Shown: piece after piece, positions 1 to 6,110 of the stretch
Layout of the letters: each line of letters starts with the position of its first letter
How positions within the stretch are numbered: position 1 is the first letter of the stretch
Source of the DNA: Prevotella sp. UBA7551
GTDB taxonomy: Bacteria; Bacteroidota; Bacteroidia; Bacteroidales; Bacteroidaceae
Length of the DNA: 9,893 bases
NCBI GenBank assembly: GCA_002479145.1
Contig: DLLX01000084.1
Span: forward strand, 1 to 9,893
Reading direction: 5' to 3'
Program-made: the position numbers and the translations under genes
The notes under the pieces: generated by a model
Told to the model about the DNA's origin: nothing
The model's input: only the letters and a program-made list of their open reading frames with translations
Database searches by the model: none

Positions 1-93
1 GCGACGGAGGAAATGAACCATTTTCTCCGTGCCAACAAAATCATCGACATCAAAAAGGACTTAGCTTTGCTCGACGGCAACAGCTGCTATTAG
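1..93 (+). CDS. 3' end of an unidentified protein (possible remnant)
   Basis: Frame 1 is open from the window edge to a TAG at 91-93 and encodes 30 residues, including MNHFLRANKIIDIKKD and ending DGNSCY. The composition looks like real protein: an amphipathic helix, then a charged beta-like segment. From memory it faintly resembles the N-terminal part of small Bacteroidota proteins (some with an HRDC domain) whose equivalent segment continues past this point with an aromatic residue and a Cys. If so, the TAG would truncate it and this would be a decayed gene. Downstream codons in the same frame (LCVLQYS) and in the +1 frame (VFCNIADM) do not settle this. It could equally be the ordinary end of a complete gene that starts upstream. 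No function is assigned. Confidence 0.35.
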   Translation, partial: ATEEMNHFLRANKIIDIKKDLALLDGNSCY

Positions 94-130
94 CTCTGTG
101 TTCTGCAATATAGCCGATATGAGGTTTTAA

Positions 131-196
131 TACCAGCCCTATTGCGACCTCATTCAGCCCCTTTTACCCTGCGATTCAGCCCCTATTGCAACGCCT
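131..196. repeat. Degenerate 22-base tandem repeat, three units
   Basis: Three consecutive units of 22 bases share a core close to CAGCCC(C)TATTGC. Unit 1 is 131-152, unit 2 is 153-174 and unit 3 is 175-196. Units 2 and 3 begin with the same ten bases, TTCAGCCCCT; units 1 and 3 both carry a TATTGC(A/G)AC tail. The core CAGCCCTATTG (134-144) recurs exactly at 5112-5122, just before the glgP terminator. No flanking spacers or cas genes are present, so this is not a CRISPR. Function is unknown. Confidence 0.45.
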
Positions 197-310
197 TTTT
201 AATCCTACTGTATGTGCTTGATAATCAGTTGATTGCGTTTTTATAAAATTCCTTCTTGTGAGTAGTTGCAACACAAATGGTGAGCATGAGCCAACTCGAC
301 ACTAAGTGGA

Positions 311-332
311 TACTCCCCCCAATCGCCATTAG
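311..332. repeat. Dispersed intergenic sequence, copy 1
   Basis: This stretch reads TA-CTCCCCCCAATCG-CCATTAG and aligns, with two or three single-base gaps, to 5171-5190 (TA-TCCCCCATCGG-CCATTAG). The shared core is a run of C, then ATCG, then CCATTAG. Here it forms the left arm of a complete inverted repeat. The two copies bracket the glycogen genes. Chance similarity cannot be excluded from two copies alone. Confidence 0.35.
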
Positions 333-357
333 GACGGAATCATTCTGCCGATTGGGG
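317..357 (+). other. Inverted repeat / hairpin in intergenic DNA
   Basis: CCCCAATCG (317-325) is perfectly complementary to CGATTGGGG (349-357), giving a 9-bp stem. The 23-base loop can form a second short stem, CGGAA (335-339) with TTCTG (343-347). A T-run (GTTTTCC) follows only about seven bases later, so it is a poor intrinsic terminator. It may still end transcription from the upstream frame or be part of a repeated intergenic element, since its left arm resembles 5171-5190. Confidence 0.45.
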
Positions 358-453
358 CTGTCGTTTTCCTTGTGGTGCCCATGCGGTGCATTGTGGATAA
401 GTGCAAAAGTTGTGCAAACGAAGCAAGCGCAAAAGCAAAAAGGTGCATAAATA

Positions 454-485
454 GTTGGTTGATTGATGGGTTTATCGTAACTTTG
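454..485 (+). promoter_or_regulatory. Putative Bacteroidota-type promoter of glgA
   Basis: TAACTTTG at 478-485 matches the Bacteroidota -7 consensus TAnnTTTG exactly. A GTTG at 454-457 lies 20 bases upstream, in the right place for the -33 element (TTTG-like). Transcription would begin near 489 and give a leader of roughly 85 bases before the glgA ATG. No strong Shine-Dalgarno precedes that ATG, which is usual for the phylum. Confidence 0.6.
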
Positions 486-574
486 CAGCAACTTCGCCTC
501 CCATCTGTGGTTACGGCATGCAGTCGGAGTCATGTCATCGAGGTAGGGGCGGGGGCTATTTATAGATTGTTTTC

Positions 575-2230
575 ATGGAACAAGAGAGATTATTCCCCGA
601 CTATATCTTTGAGACCAGTTGGGAAGTCTGCAATAAGGTAGGTGGTATCTACACCGTTCTTTCCACACGCGCAAGAACACTTCAGGACCATCTTCACGAC
701 AACTTGATTTTCATAGGGCCAGATTGCTGGCAGGACAAGGCGTGCCCCTACTTTGAGGAAGAGGCCGTTTTTCCCGAGTGGGAGGCTGCGGCTCGCCACA
801 AAGGGCTGCGCGTGCGCGTCGGTCGCTGGACCATTCCCAGCCACCCCGTGGCCATACTGGTTGACTGGCGGCCTTACTATGAAGAAAAAAACACTTTCTA
901 CGGCGCCCTTTGGCAGCAATATGGCGTGGACAGCCTGCACGCCTACGGTGACTACGACGACTCGGCCCTGTTCGGACTGGCTGCTGCCAAGGTGGTGGAG
1001 AACTTCTACCACTACTACCATTTGGGGGACAGGCGGGTGGTGCTGCACGTCAATGAGTGGCAGACCGCCACGGCAGCCTTGGTGCTCCAGCGGCTCGTGC
1101 CGCAGGTGGCGTCCATCTTCACCACCCATGCCACGTGCATCGGCCGCAGCATTGCGGGCAACAACAAGCCGCTGTATGAATACTTAGACGTGTACAATGG
1201 CGACCGAATGGCGCAGGAGCTGAACATGGAGAGCAAGCACTCGCTCGAAAAGCAGACCGCCCACCATGTGGATTGCTTCACGACGGTGAGCGAGATTACC
1301 GCCCGCGAGTGCCAGGAGCTGCTCGACAAACCCGTCGACGTGGTGCTTCCGAACGGTTTCGACGACAGCATCGTACCTGTAGGCAATGAATTCACACGCA
1401 AACGGAGGGCTGCCCGCAAACGATTGGTTGGCATAGCCAATGCCCTGTTGGGCACGCAGCTGACCGACGACGTGATGATAGTCGCCACATCGGGTCGCTA
1501 CGAGTTTCGCAACAAGGGCATCGACGTGTTCATCGAGGCCATGAACCGCCTCCGGCACGACGCGCTACTCCAGCGGGAGGTGCTTGCCTTTGTCGAGGTG
1601 CCCGCCTGGGTGACCGCTCTGCGGGCCGATCTGCAAGAGCGGCTACAACTTGATGCGCCACAGGCCACGCCGCTCGACACGCCGCTAATTACCCATTGGC
1701 TGGGCGATATGGAGCACGACCCCGTGCTCTCCATGATGCGGTACCTGAATATGGAGAACCGCAAGGAAGACCATGTGAAGGTAATCTTCCTGCCCAGTTA
1801 TCTCACGGGCGATGACGGCATAGCCAATCTCAGCTACTACGACATCCTGTTGGGCAACGACCTTTGCGTGTTCCCCTCCTATTATGAGCCGTGGGGGTAC
1901 ACCCCGCTGGAGGCAGTGGCCTTCCATGTGCCCTGCGTCACGACCGACTTGGCTGGGTTCGGCCTGTGGGTCAACAACGTCAAGGGGGGCTACGGCACGA
2001 TAGCCGGTGGCGTGGAGGTCATCCACCGCGCGGACACCAACTACTCGGAGGTGGCCGACCACATCAAGGACACCGTCATCCGCTACGCCGCCATGACTAA
2101 AAAGGAGGTAAATGCGTGCCGAAGACAAGCCGAAAGGCTCTCGAAGAAAGCCCTTTGGGACAAGTTCATTTCCCATTACGAGGAGGCTTACGACTTCGCC
2201 CTGCGCAAAGCCAAGGTGCGGACAGAGTAA
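575..2230 (+). CDS. glgA: Glycogen synthase, GT3 family (eukaryote-type)
   Basis: This 551-residue enzyme transfers glucose from a nucleotide sugar to the non-reducing end of alpha-1,4-glucan, making cytoplasmic storage glycogen. It belongs to the animal/fungal-like GT3 clade common in Bacteroidota rather than the GT5 clade of E. coli GlgA. The N-terminal Rossmann half carries EVCNKVGGIYTV (residues 17-28), the KVGG donor/acceptor motif. HATCIGR lies at 185-191. The C-terminal half has GRYEFRNKGID (307-317), with the conserved Arg308 and Lys314, and YEPWGYTPLE, giving the catalytic E-X7-E pair Glu438/Glu446. It is shorter than animal and yeast enzymes and lacks their regulatory tails. Donor (UDP- or ADP-glucose) cannot be read from sequence. 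The ATG at 575 is preferred because the conserved F-E-T-S-W-E-V block starts only 12 residues in. A promoter lies at 454-485, and a terminator hairpin follows the stop. Confidence 0.94.
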   Translation: MEQERLFPDYIFETSWEVCNKVGGIYTVLSTRARTLQDHLHDNLIFIGPDCWQDKACPYFEEEAVFPEWEAAARHKGLRVRVGRWTIPSHPVAILVDWRPYYEEKNTFYGALWQQYGVDSLHAYGDYDDSALFGLAAAKVVENFYHYYHLGDRRVVLHVNEWQTATAALVLQRLVPQVASIFTTHATCIGRSIAGNNKPLYEYLDVYNGDRMAQELNMESKHSLEKQTAHHVDCFTTVSEITARECQELLDKPVDVVLPNGFDDSIVPVGNEFTRKRRAARKRLVGIANALLGTQLTDDVMIVATSGRYEFRNKGIDVFIEAMNRLRHDALLQREVLAFVEVPAWVTALRADLQERLQLDAPQATPLDTPLITHWLGDMEHDPVLSMMRYLNMENRKEDHVKVIFLPSYLTGDDGIANLSYYDILLGNDLCVFPSYYEPWGYTPLEAVAFHVPCVTTDLAGFGLWVNNVKGGYGTIAGGVEVIHRADTNYSEVADHIKDTVIRYAAMTKKEVNACRRQAERLSKKALWDKFISHYEEAYDFALRKAKVRTE

Positions 2231-2237
2231 AGAAAAT

Positions 2238-2273
2238 AAGGCATGGAGACGGATTGGCGTCGCCATGCCTTTT
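2238..2273 (+). terminator. Strong hairpin terminator after glgA
   Basis: AAGGCATGG (2238-2246) pairs with CCATGCCTT (2263-2271). After one A-G mismatch, GACG (2248-2251) pairs with CGTC (2258-2261), closing a 6-base loop. That makes 13 pairs with a single mismatch, ending in TTTT (2270-2273), eight bases past the glgA stop. The T-tract is short, so termination may be partial and allow some read-through into glgP. Confidence 0.75.
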
Positions 2274-2306
2274 CAGGCTCGTGCCCACAGCACCGACAAG
2301 GCATTG

Positions 2307-2323
2307 GCGCCAGGGGCGCTTTT
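2307..2323 (+). terminator. Possible second small hairpin with T-run
   Basis: GCGCC (2307-2311) pairs with GGCGC (2315-2319) around a 3-base loop, followed by TTTT (2320-2323). An alternative pairing, TGGC (2305-2308) with GCCA (2326-2329), competes with it. It could be a backup terminator behind the stronger hairpin at 2238-2273, or a leader structure of glgP. The short stem makes this tentative. Confidence 0.35.
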
Positions 2324-2470
2324 CGGCCAGTGGGGTAGAACACTTTTTAAGCCGAGGCCCCCGATGCGGAAAATGCCAACGAGGGGGATGCTTGACACGG
2401 CCTATCAACAATCTTGGCAAGGCCGATCAACTAAAAGAAATCACAATAATAATAGATAACAGAACGCACT

Positions 2471-5026
2471 ATGAAGATTAAATCGGATTATTCAAACTCA
2501 CCCCAGTGGAGGGAAGTGAACGTCAAGTCGTCGCTGCCGAAGGAGCTGGACTGCCTCAACGAGTTGGCCCACAACCTGTGGTGGGCGTGGAACTACGAGG
2601 CCCGCGACCTGTTCAAGAGCCTTGATGAAAAGCTGTACGAGGAAGTGGGACACAATCCCGTCCTGCTGCTGGAGCGGCTGAACTACGACCGTAAGGAGGC
2701 CATTGTCAAGGACAAGGAGCTGATGCGCAGGGTGCATGGTGTCTATGCCACTTTCCGGGAGTATATGGACGCGAAGCCCGACACGAAGCGCCCGTCGGTG
2801 GCTTACTTCTGCATGGAGTTCGGACTGAACCAGGTGCTGAAGATATATAGCGGCGGTCTGGGTATGCTTGCTGGAGACTACCTGAAGGAAGCCTCCGACT
2901 CCAACGTCGATCTCTGTGGCATCGGCTTCCTCTACCGGTTCGGTTACTTCACACAAACCCTGTCGATGGACGGACAGCAGATTGCCAAATACGACGCACA
3001 GCGCTTCAACGCCCTGCCCATTGAGCGGGAGTTGGACAAAGACGGCAATCAGGTGGTGGTCGATGTGCCCTACCAAGACTACATGGTCCACGCCCTGGTG
3101 TGGCACGTGAACGTGGGGCGCATTAAGCTCTACCTGCTCGATACCGACAACGACATGAACTCAGGCTACGACCGACCCATCACCCACAGCCTCTATGGAG
3201 GCGACTGGGAGAACCGGTTGAAGCAGGAGATCCTGCTCGGCATTGGCGGCATACTCACGCTGAAGAAGCTCGGCATCAAGAAAGACATCTACCATTGCAA
3301 CGAGGGCCATGCCGCATTGTGCAACCTCCAGCGCTTGTGCGACTACATTCAGGACGGACTGACGTTTAACGAGGCCATGGAACTGGTGCGCGCCTCTTCG
3401 CTCTACACCGTCCATACACCTGTGCCTGCGGGTCACGACTACTTCGACGAGCAGCTGTTTGGCAAGTACATGGGCGGCTATCCGGAGAAGTTGGGCATCA
3501 CGTGGGAAGAATTTATCGGCATGGGACGCACCAACCCTGATGACCACAACGAGAAATTCTGCATGAGTACCTTTGCCTGCAACACCTGCCAGGAAGTCAA
3601 CGGCGTGTCGAAGTTGCACGGATGGGTGAGCCAGAAGATGTTTGCCCCGCTGTGGAAAGGCTATTACCCCGAGGAGAACCACGTCGGCTACGTCACCAAC
3701 GGTGTGCATTTCCCCACCTGGACCGCCACGGAGTGGCGCAAACTCTATGATACCTATTTCGATGAGAGCTTCATCTCCGACCAGAGCAACGAGAAGATAT
3801 GGCATGCCATCTACGATGTGCCCGACGAGGAGATATGGGAGACGCGCATGACCCTGAAGAAAAAGCTCGTGAAATACATCCGTGACAAGTTCACCCAGCA
3901 GTGGCTTCGCAACCAGGGCGACCCCGCCAAGGTGATGTCCATCATCCAGCGCATCACCCCCAATGCCCTGATGATTGGCTTCTGCCGCCGTTTCGCCACC
4001 TATAAGCGCGCACATCTGCTCTTCACCGACCTCGATCGTCTGGAGAAGATCGTCAATGATCCCGACCGCCCTGTGCTCTTCTTCTTTTCCGGCAAGGCGC
4101 ACCCCGCCGACGGAGCAGGTCAAGGGCTCATCAAGCGCATCTTCGAGATTTCACGTATGCCGCAGTTCCTGGGCAAGATCATCTTCCTGGAGGATTACGA
4201 TATGCGCCTTGCACGCCGTCTGGTGAGTGGTGTAGATATATGGATGAACACGCCTACACGTCCCTTGGAGGCCAGTGGCACATCGGGTGAGAAGGCAGAG
4301 ATGAACGGCGTAGTGAACCTCTCCGTACTCGATGGATGGTGGGTCGAGGGCTATCGCGAGGGTGCCGGCTGGGCATTGCCACAGGAACGCACCTATCAGA
4401 ACCAGACCTACCAAGACCAACTCGATGCAGCGACTATCTACTCGCTGCTCGAAAATGACATCATCCCACTCTACTTCAACCGTGGGCGCAAGAATTACTC
4501 GGCCAATTGGGTCAAAGTGGTGAAGAATTCCATCGCCACCATTGCCCCCCACTATACGATGAAGCGGCAGCTGGATGACTATTACGCCAAGTTCTACTGC
4601 AAGCAGGCTGACCGTTTCAAGCAGCTTGTGGCCAACAATTATGCCCAGGCCAAGGAAATTGCTCACTGGAAAGAGAGCGTGGCAGAGAAGTGGGATGAAA
4701 TCAAGGCGGTGAACAAGGACGACTGTGCGTTGCAGGACATTGCCACGGGCAAGCCCATTACGCTTTCCTACACCATTGACGAGCAGGGACTGAACGATGT
4801 CGTGGGTCTGGAGCTGGTGGTGCTCAACAGCAACACCGAGGGCGAAAGACAAGTCCACAAGGTGTATCCTTTTGAGATGGTCAAGCAGGACGGAAACCTC
4901 TTCACCTTCAAGGTGACGTTTGAGGCCGATGAGGCTGGCACCTACAAATGTGCTGTCCGAATGTACCCGAAGAATGCCCTCCTACCGCATCGCCAAGACT
5001 TCTGCTATGTGAAGTGGATAGGGTAG
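2471..5026 (+). CDS. glgP: Alpha-glucan (glycogen) phosphorylase, GT35 with DUF3417
   Basis: This 851-residue PLP enzyme cleaves terminal alpha-1,4-linked glucose with phosphate, releasing glucose-1-phosphate from glycogen or maltodextrin in the cytoplasm. Residues about 22-115 form the DUF3417 domain (LNELAHNLWWAWNYEA) that marks the short bacterial subfamily, distinct from E. coli GlgP/MalP. Then come FCMEFGL (113-119), SGGLGMLAGDYLK (127-139), HCNEGHAA (275-282), TVHTPVPAGHD (313-323), TNGVHF (409-414) and GFCRRFATYKR (503-513), whose Arg507 and Lys512 match the phosphate-contacting pair of the family. EASGTSGEKAEMNG carries the expected PLP-binding Lys608. The last ~110 residues form a beta-rich tail. 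The ATG at 2471 follows an A-rich leader without Shine-Dalgarno. I see no TAnnTTTG in the 240 bases upstream, so it may depend on read-through from glgA or on a promoter I cannot recognise. The frame is intact. Confidence 0.95.
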   Translation: MKIKSDYSNSPQWREVNVKSSLPKELDCLNELAHNLWWAWNYEARDLFKSLDEKLYEEVGHNPVLLLERLNYDRKEAIVKDKELMRRVHGVYATFREYMDAKPDTKRPSVAYFCMEFGLNQVLKIYSGGLGMLAGDYLKEASDSNVDLCGIGFLYRFGYFTQTLSMDGQQIAKYDAQRFNALPIERELDKDGNQVVVDVPYQDYMVHALVWHVNVGRIKLYLLDTDNDMNSGYDRPITHSLYGGDWENRLKQEILLGIGGILTLKKLGIKKDIYHCNEGHAALCNLQRLCDYIQDGLTFNEAMELVRASSLYTVHTPVPAGHDYFDEQLFGKYMGGYPEKLGITWEEFIGMGRTNPDDHNEKFCMSTFACNTCQEVNGVSKLHGWVSQKMFAPLWKGYYPEENHVGYVTNGVHFPTWTATEWRKLYDTYFDESFISDQSNEKIWHAIYDVPDEEIWETRMTLKKKLVKYIRDKFTQQWLRNQGDPAKVMSIIQRITPNALMIGFCRRFATYKRAHLLFTDLDRLEKIVNDPDRPVLFFFSGKAHPADGAGQGLIKRIFEISRMPQFLGKIIFLEDYDMRLARRLVSGVDIWMNTPTRPLEASGTSGEKAEMNGVVNLSVLDGWWVEGYREGAGWALPQERTYQNQTYQDQLDAATIYSLLENDIIPLYFNRGRKNYSANWVKVVKNSIATIAPHYTMKRQLDDYYAKFYCKQADRFKQLVANNYAQAKEIAHWKESVAEKWDEIKAVNKDDCALQDIATGKPITLSYTIDEQGLNDVVGLELVVLNSNTEGERQVHKVYPFEMVKQDGNLFTFKVTFEADEAGTYKCAVRMYPKNALLPHRQDFCYVKWIG

Positions 5027-5046
5027 GCGACGACTATCCAGTGTTC

Positions 5047-5098
5047 TCATGGAGCAGGAAGTGCCTCTTGTTGCACAAGGCGTTGTCCTGCCACATGA
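5047..5098 (+). other. Long imperfect hairpin just after glgP
   Basis: CAGGAAGTGCCT (5055-5066) pairs over its full length with AGGCGTTGTCCTG (5078-5090), using two G-T wobbles and one bulged G, around an 11-base loop. The stem continues outward with G5054-C5091 and, after a 2x2 mismatch, CATG (5048-5051) with CATG (5094-5097). About 17-18 pairs form, starting about 20 bases past the stop. No T-run follows, so it is not an intrinsic terminator. It may protect the mRNA 3' end or be a small RNA or repeat remnant. Confidence 0.5.
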
Positions 5099-5122
5099 AG
5101 CAATGGTAATGCAGCCCTATTG

Positions 5123-5170
5123 AGGGGAAGTGCAGGTGACCAGAAAATGCCAACACTTCCCCTTTCCTTT
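5123..5170 (+). terminator. Intrinsic terminator of glgP
   Basis: AGGGGAAGTG (5123-5132) is the exact reverse complement of CACTTCCCCT (5154-5163), a 10-bp perfect stem with a 21-base loop. It is followed by the T-rich tract TTCCTTTTAT (5164-5173). It lies about 100 bases after the glgP stop and is the best candidate for the end of the glycogen transcript. Confidence 0.75.
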
Positions 5171-5190
5171 TATCCCCCATCGGCCATTAG
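5171..5190. repeat. Dispersed intergenic sequence, copy 2 (degenerate)
   Basis: TATCCCCCATCGGCCATTAG closely resembles 311-332. The right arm seen in copy 1 (CGATTGGGG) is not in its place. The nearest partners are CGTTGG (5195-5200), which would close a short CCA-T-CG stem, and CGATTGGAGG (5246-5255). It reads as a decayed copy of the same element, or as chance similarity. Confidence 0.3.
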
Positions 5191-5353
5191 ATTTCGTTGG
5201 AGAAAGGGCAAACTTCTCGTTTCTTGTCTAATTCGGTCTAAAAAGCGATTGGAGGTTATCATGTTGGCTGGTCAATCTTCTTCACTGGAACTGCAATCCA
5301 TCGGAATAAGTCTTTTTTGCCGTGTTATCCTTTCTGATATTTGAGTTTTTTCG

Positions 5354-5361
5354 TACCTTTG
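5354..5361 (+). promoter_or_regulatory. Bacteroidota -7 promoter element on the zinc-ribbon gene
   Basis: TACCTTTG matches TAnnTTTG exactly, and the context TTTTTTCGTACCTTTGCGG looks typical of promoters in this group. The -33 element is weak (CTTTC near 5330-5334, 19 bases upstream). The ATG at 5369 begins only seven bases after the element, so transcription would start within a few bases of the start codon. Confidence 0.65.
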
Positions 5362-5368
5362 CGGCAAT

Positions 5369-5947
5369 ATGAGATTCTCCGTCAAATGTAGCCATTGTGG
5401 CCATACTTTCATTGCCGAGACGCAGAATTATGGGCGCATGAAGTATCGCTGTCCGTACTGCCAGTCGGTGATGGTCTGCCAGTTCGACCCACCGAAGGTG
5501 TTCCGCACCCGCGCCCGGTCGGTCATCCCCGTTGCTGAAACCTTTCCCGCTACGGTCAAAAAGCGCATGCCCATGGTAGCATCGCGACTTGTTTCTGCCC
5601 CGACTCCGCAATCCCAGTCGGCAGCATCTTCTGCCATGCCATCTGCGGAGGAGCAACTTCCCAAGGCTGGTGTCCACCAGTTCAAGCAGCGCGACAAGGG
5701 ATTCGGCGGGATGCTCAACTGGATTTGGGGTCATTTGAGTGTGTTTTGCTTGTGGAGTGAAGCCAAGATTCGGAAGTTTCAAGCGGACTATGAGGATGGA
5801 GATTTGTGGATATTCTTTGCCTTCAGCCTTATCTTCATCCTGTTAGTCTTTGTCGGCCTGTGGACAATGGCTGAGGTCTCAGGCATTATTGCCGAAGGGA
5901 ACTCGTGGCTGAAAAGCACATATTATTCCCTCAAGAATATGATTTGA
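5369..5947 (+). CDS. Zinc-ribbon, single-pass membrane protein of unknown function
   Basis: I do not recognise a named family for this 192-residue protein. Its N-terminus holds two CxxC knuckles, Cys7-X2-Cys10 and Cys28-X2-Cys31 (CSHCG and CPYC), a rubredoxin-like or MJ0042-like zinc ribbon. Residues about 40-120 are rich in Ser, Pro, Ala, Arg and Lys and look disordered. An aromatic stretch (about 122-134) precedes one strong membrane helix at about 146-167 (IFFAFSLIFILLVFVGLW), and a ~25-residue tail ends the protein. The likely topology puts the ribbon in the cytoplasm, tethered to the inner membrane. The ATG at 5369 must be the start, because the next Met (residue 24) would lose half the ribbon. 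That places the start directly behind a -7 promoter element. It precedes the PorE-like gene by 163 bases with a hairpin between, so co-transcription is uncertain. Confidence 0.8.
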   Translation: MRFSVKCSHCGHTFIAETQNYGRMKYRCPYCQSVMVCQFDPPKVFRTRARSVIPVAETFPATVKKRMPMVASRLVSAPTPQSQSAASSAMPSAEEQLPKAGVHQFKQRDKGFGGMLNWIWGHLSVFCLWSEAKIRKFQADYEDGDLWIFFAFSLIFILLVFVGLWTMAEVSGIIAEGNSWLKSTYYSLKNMI

Positions 5948-6071
5948 CGGCGTGTTTGCACCTTGACCATCCTTTATGTTACACGGTCTGTGGTGTTTGT
6001 GTGGTAGATGGCAGTGCGGATGGCCACCAACTTGGTCTGTCTTGAATAGGGCGTGGGCAAGACTTAGCTCC

Positions 6072-6098
6072 ATGGAGGCAATAAAAGGCCTCCATTTT
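6072..6098 (+). terminator. Hairpin with T-run just upstream of the lipoprotein gene
   Basis: ATGGAGGC (6072-6079) is the exact reverse complement of GCCTCCAT (6088-6095). The 8-bp stem has an 8-base A-rich loop and is followed by TTT (6096-6098). It looks like an intrinsic terminator for the zinc-ribbon gene, 125 bases past its stop. It lies only 12 bases before the lipoprotein start, leaving little room for a promoter in between. It could instead be an attenuator or a leader hairpin acting on translation. Confidence 0.55.
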
Positions 6099-6110
6099 CG
6101 TTATCATAGT

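Larger units (their letters stand above)
94..574. other. Gene-free intergenic region upstream of glgA
   Basis: These 481 bases contain no frame I believe. Two open frames exist (225-533 on the minus strand and 372-641 on the plus strand), but their translations are rich in Cys, His and Ser, have no recognisable domain, and the second overlaps the glgA start. What can be supported is a degenerate tandem repeat (131-196), a hairpin (317-357) and a Bacteroidota-type promoter (454-485). The stretch 360-450 is purine-rich and A-rich without other visible structure. Confidence 0.6.
5027..5368. other. Gene-free intergenic region between glgP and the zinc-ribbon gene
   Basis: These 342 bases hold the long hairpin (5047-5098), the core CAGCCCTATTG (5112-5122) shared with 134-144, the terminator (5123-5170), the second copy of the dispersed sequence (5171-5190) and the promoter element at 5354-5361. 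The 74-residue open frame at 5120-5344 runs through the terminator and has no recognisable features, so I do not call it. Confidence 0.6.

Noticed and set aside
62..69. TAGCTTTG, a match to the TAnnTTTG promoter element
   Set aside because: It lies inside the open frame at the window start, has no clear -33 partner and no gene close downstream.
131..196. Tandem repeat considered as a CRISPR array
   Set aside because: Units are contiguous without unique spacers, are degenerate, and no cas gene is present.
225..533. Minus-strand 102-residue open frame upstream of glgA
   Set aside because: Cys- and His-rich, low-complexity translation with no domain, and it overlaps the hairpin and promoter on the other strand.
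372..641. Plus-strand 89-residue open frame overlapping the glgA start
   Set aside because: No recognisable features. It overlaps the well-supported glgA N-terminus in another frame.
2280..2470. Possible promoter for glgP
   Set aside because: No TAnnTTTG with a partner element could be found; AT-rich patches near 2440 are not specific enough.
3161..4123. Minus-strand 320-residue open frame inside glgP
   Set aside because: It is an antisense shadow of a high-GC coding gene; the plus-strand protein carries all the conserved motifs.
5120..5344. Plus-strand 74-residue open frame in the glgP downstream region
   Set aside because: It runs through the terminator stem and intergenic repeat, and its translation looks random.
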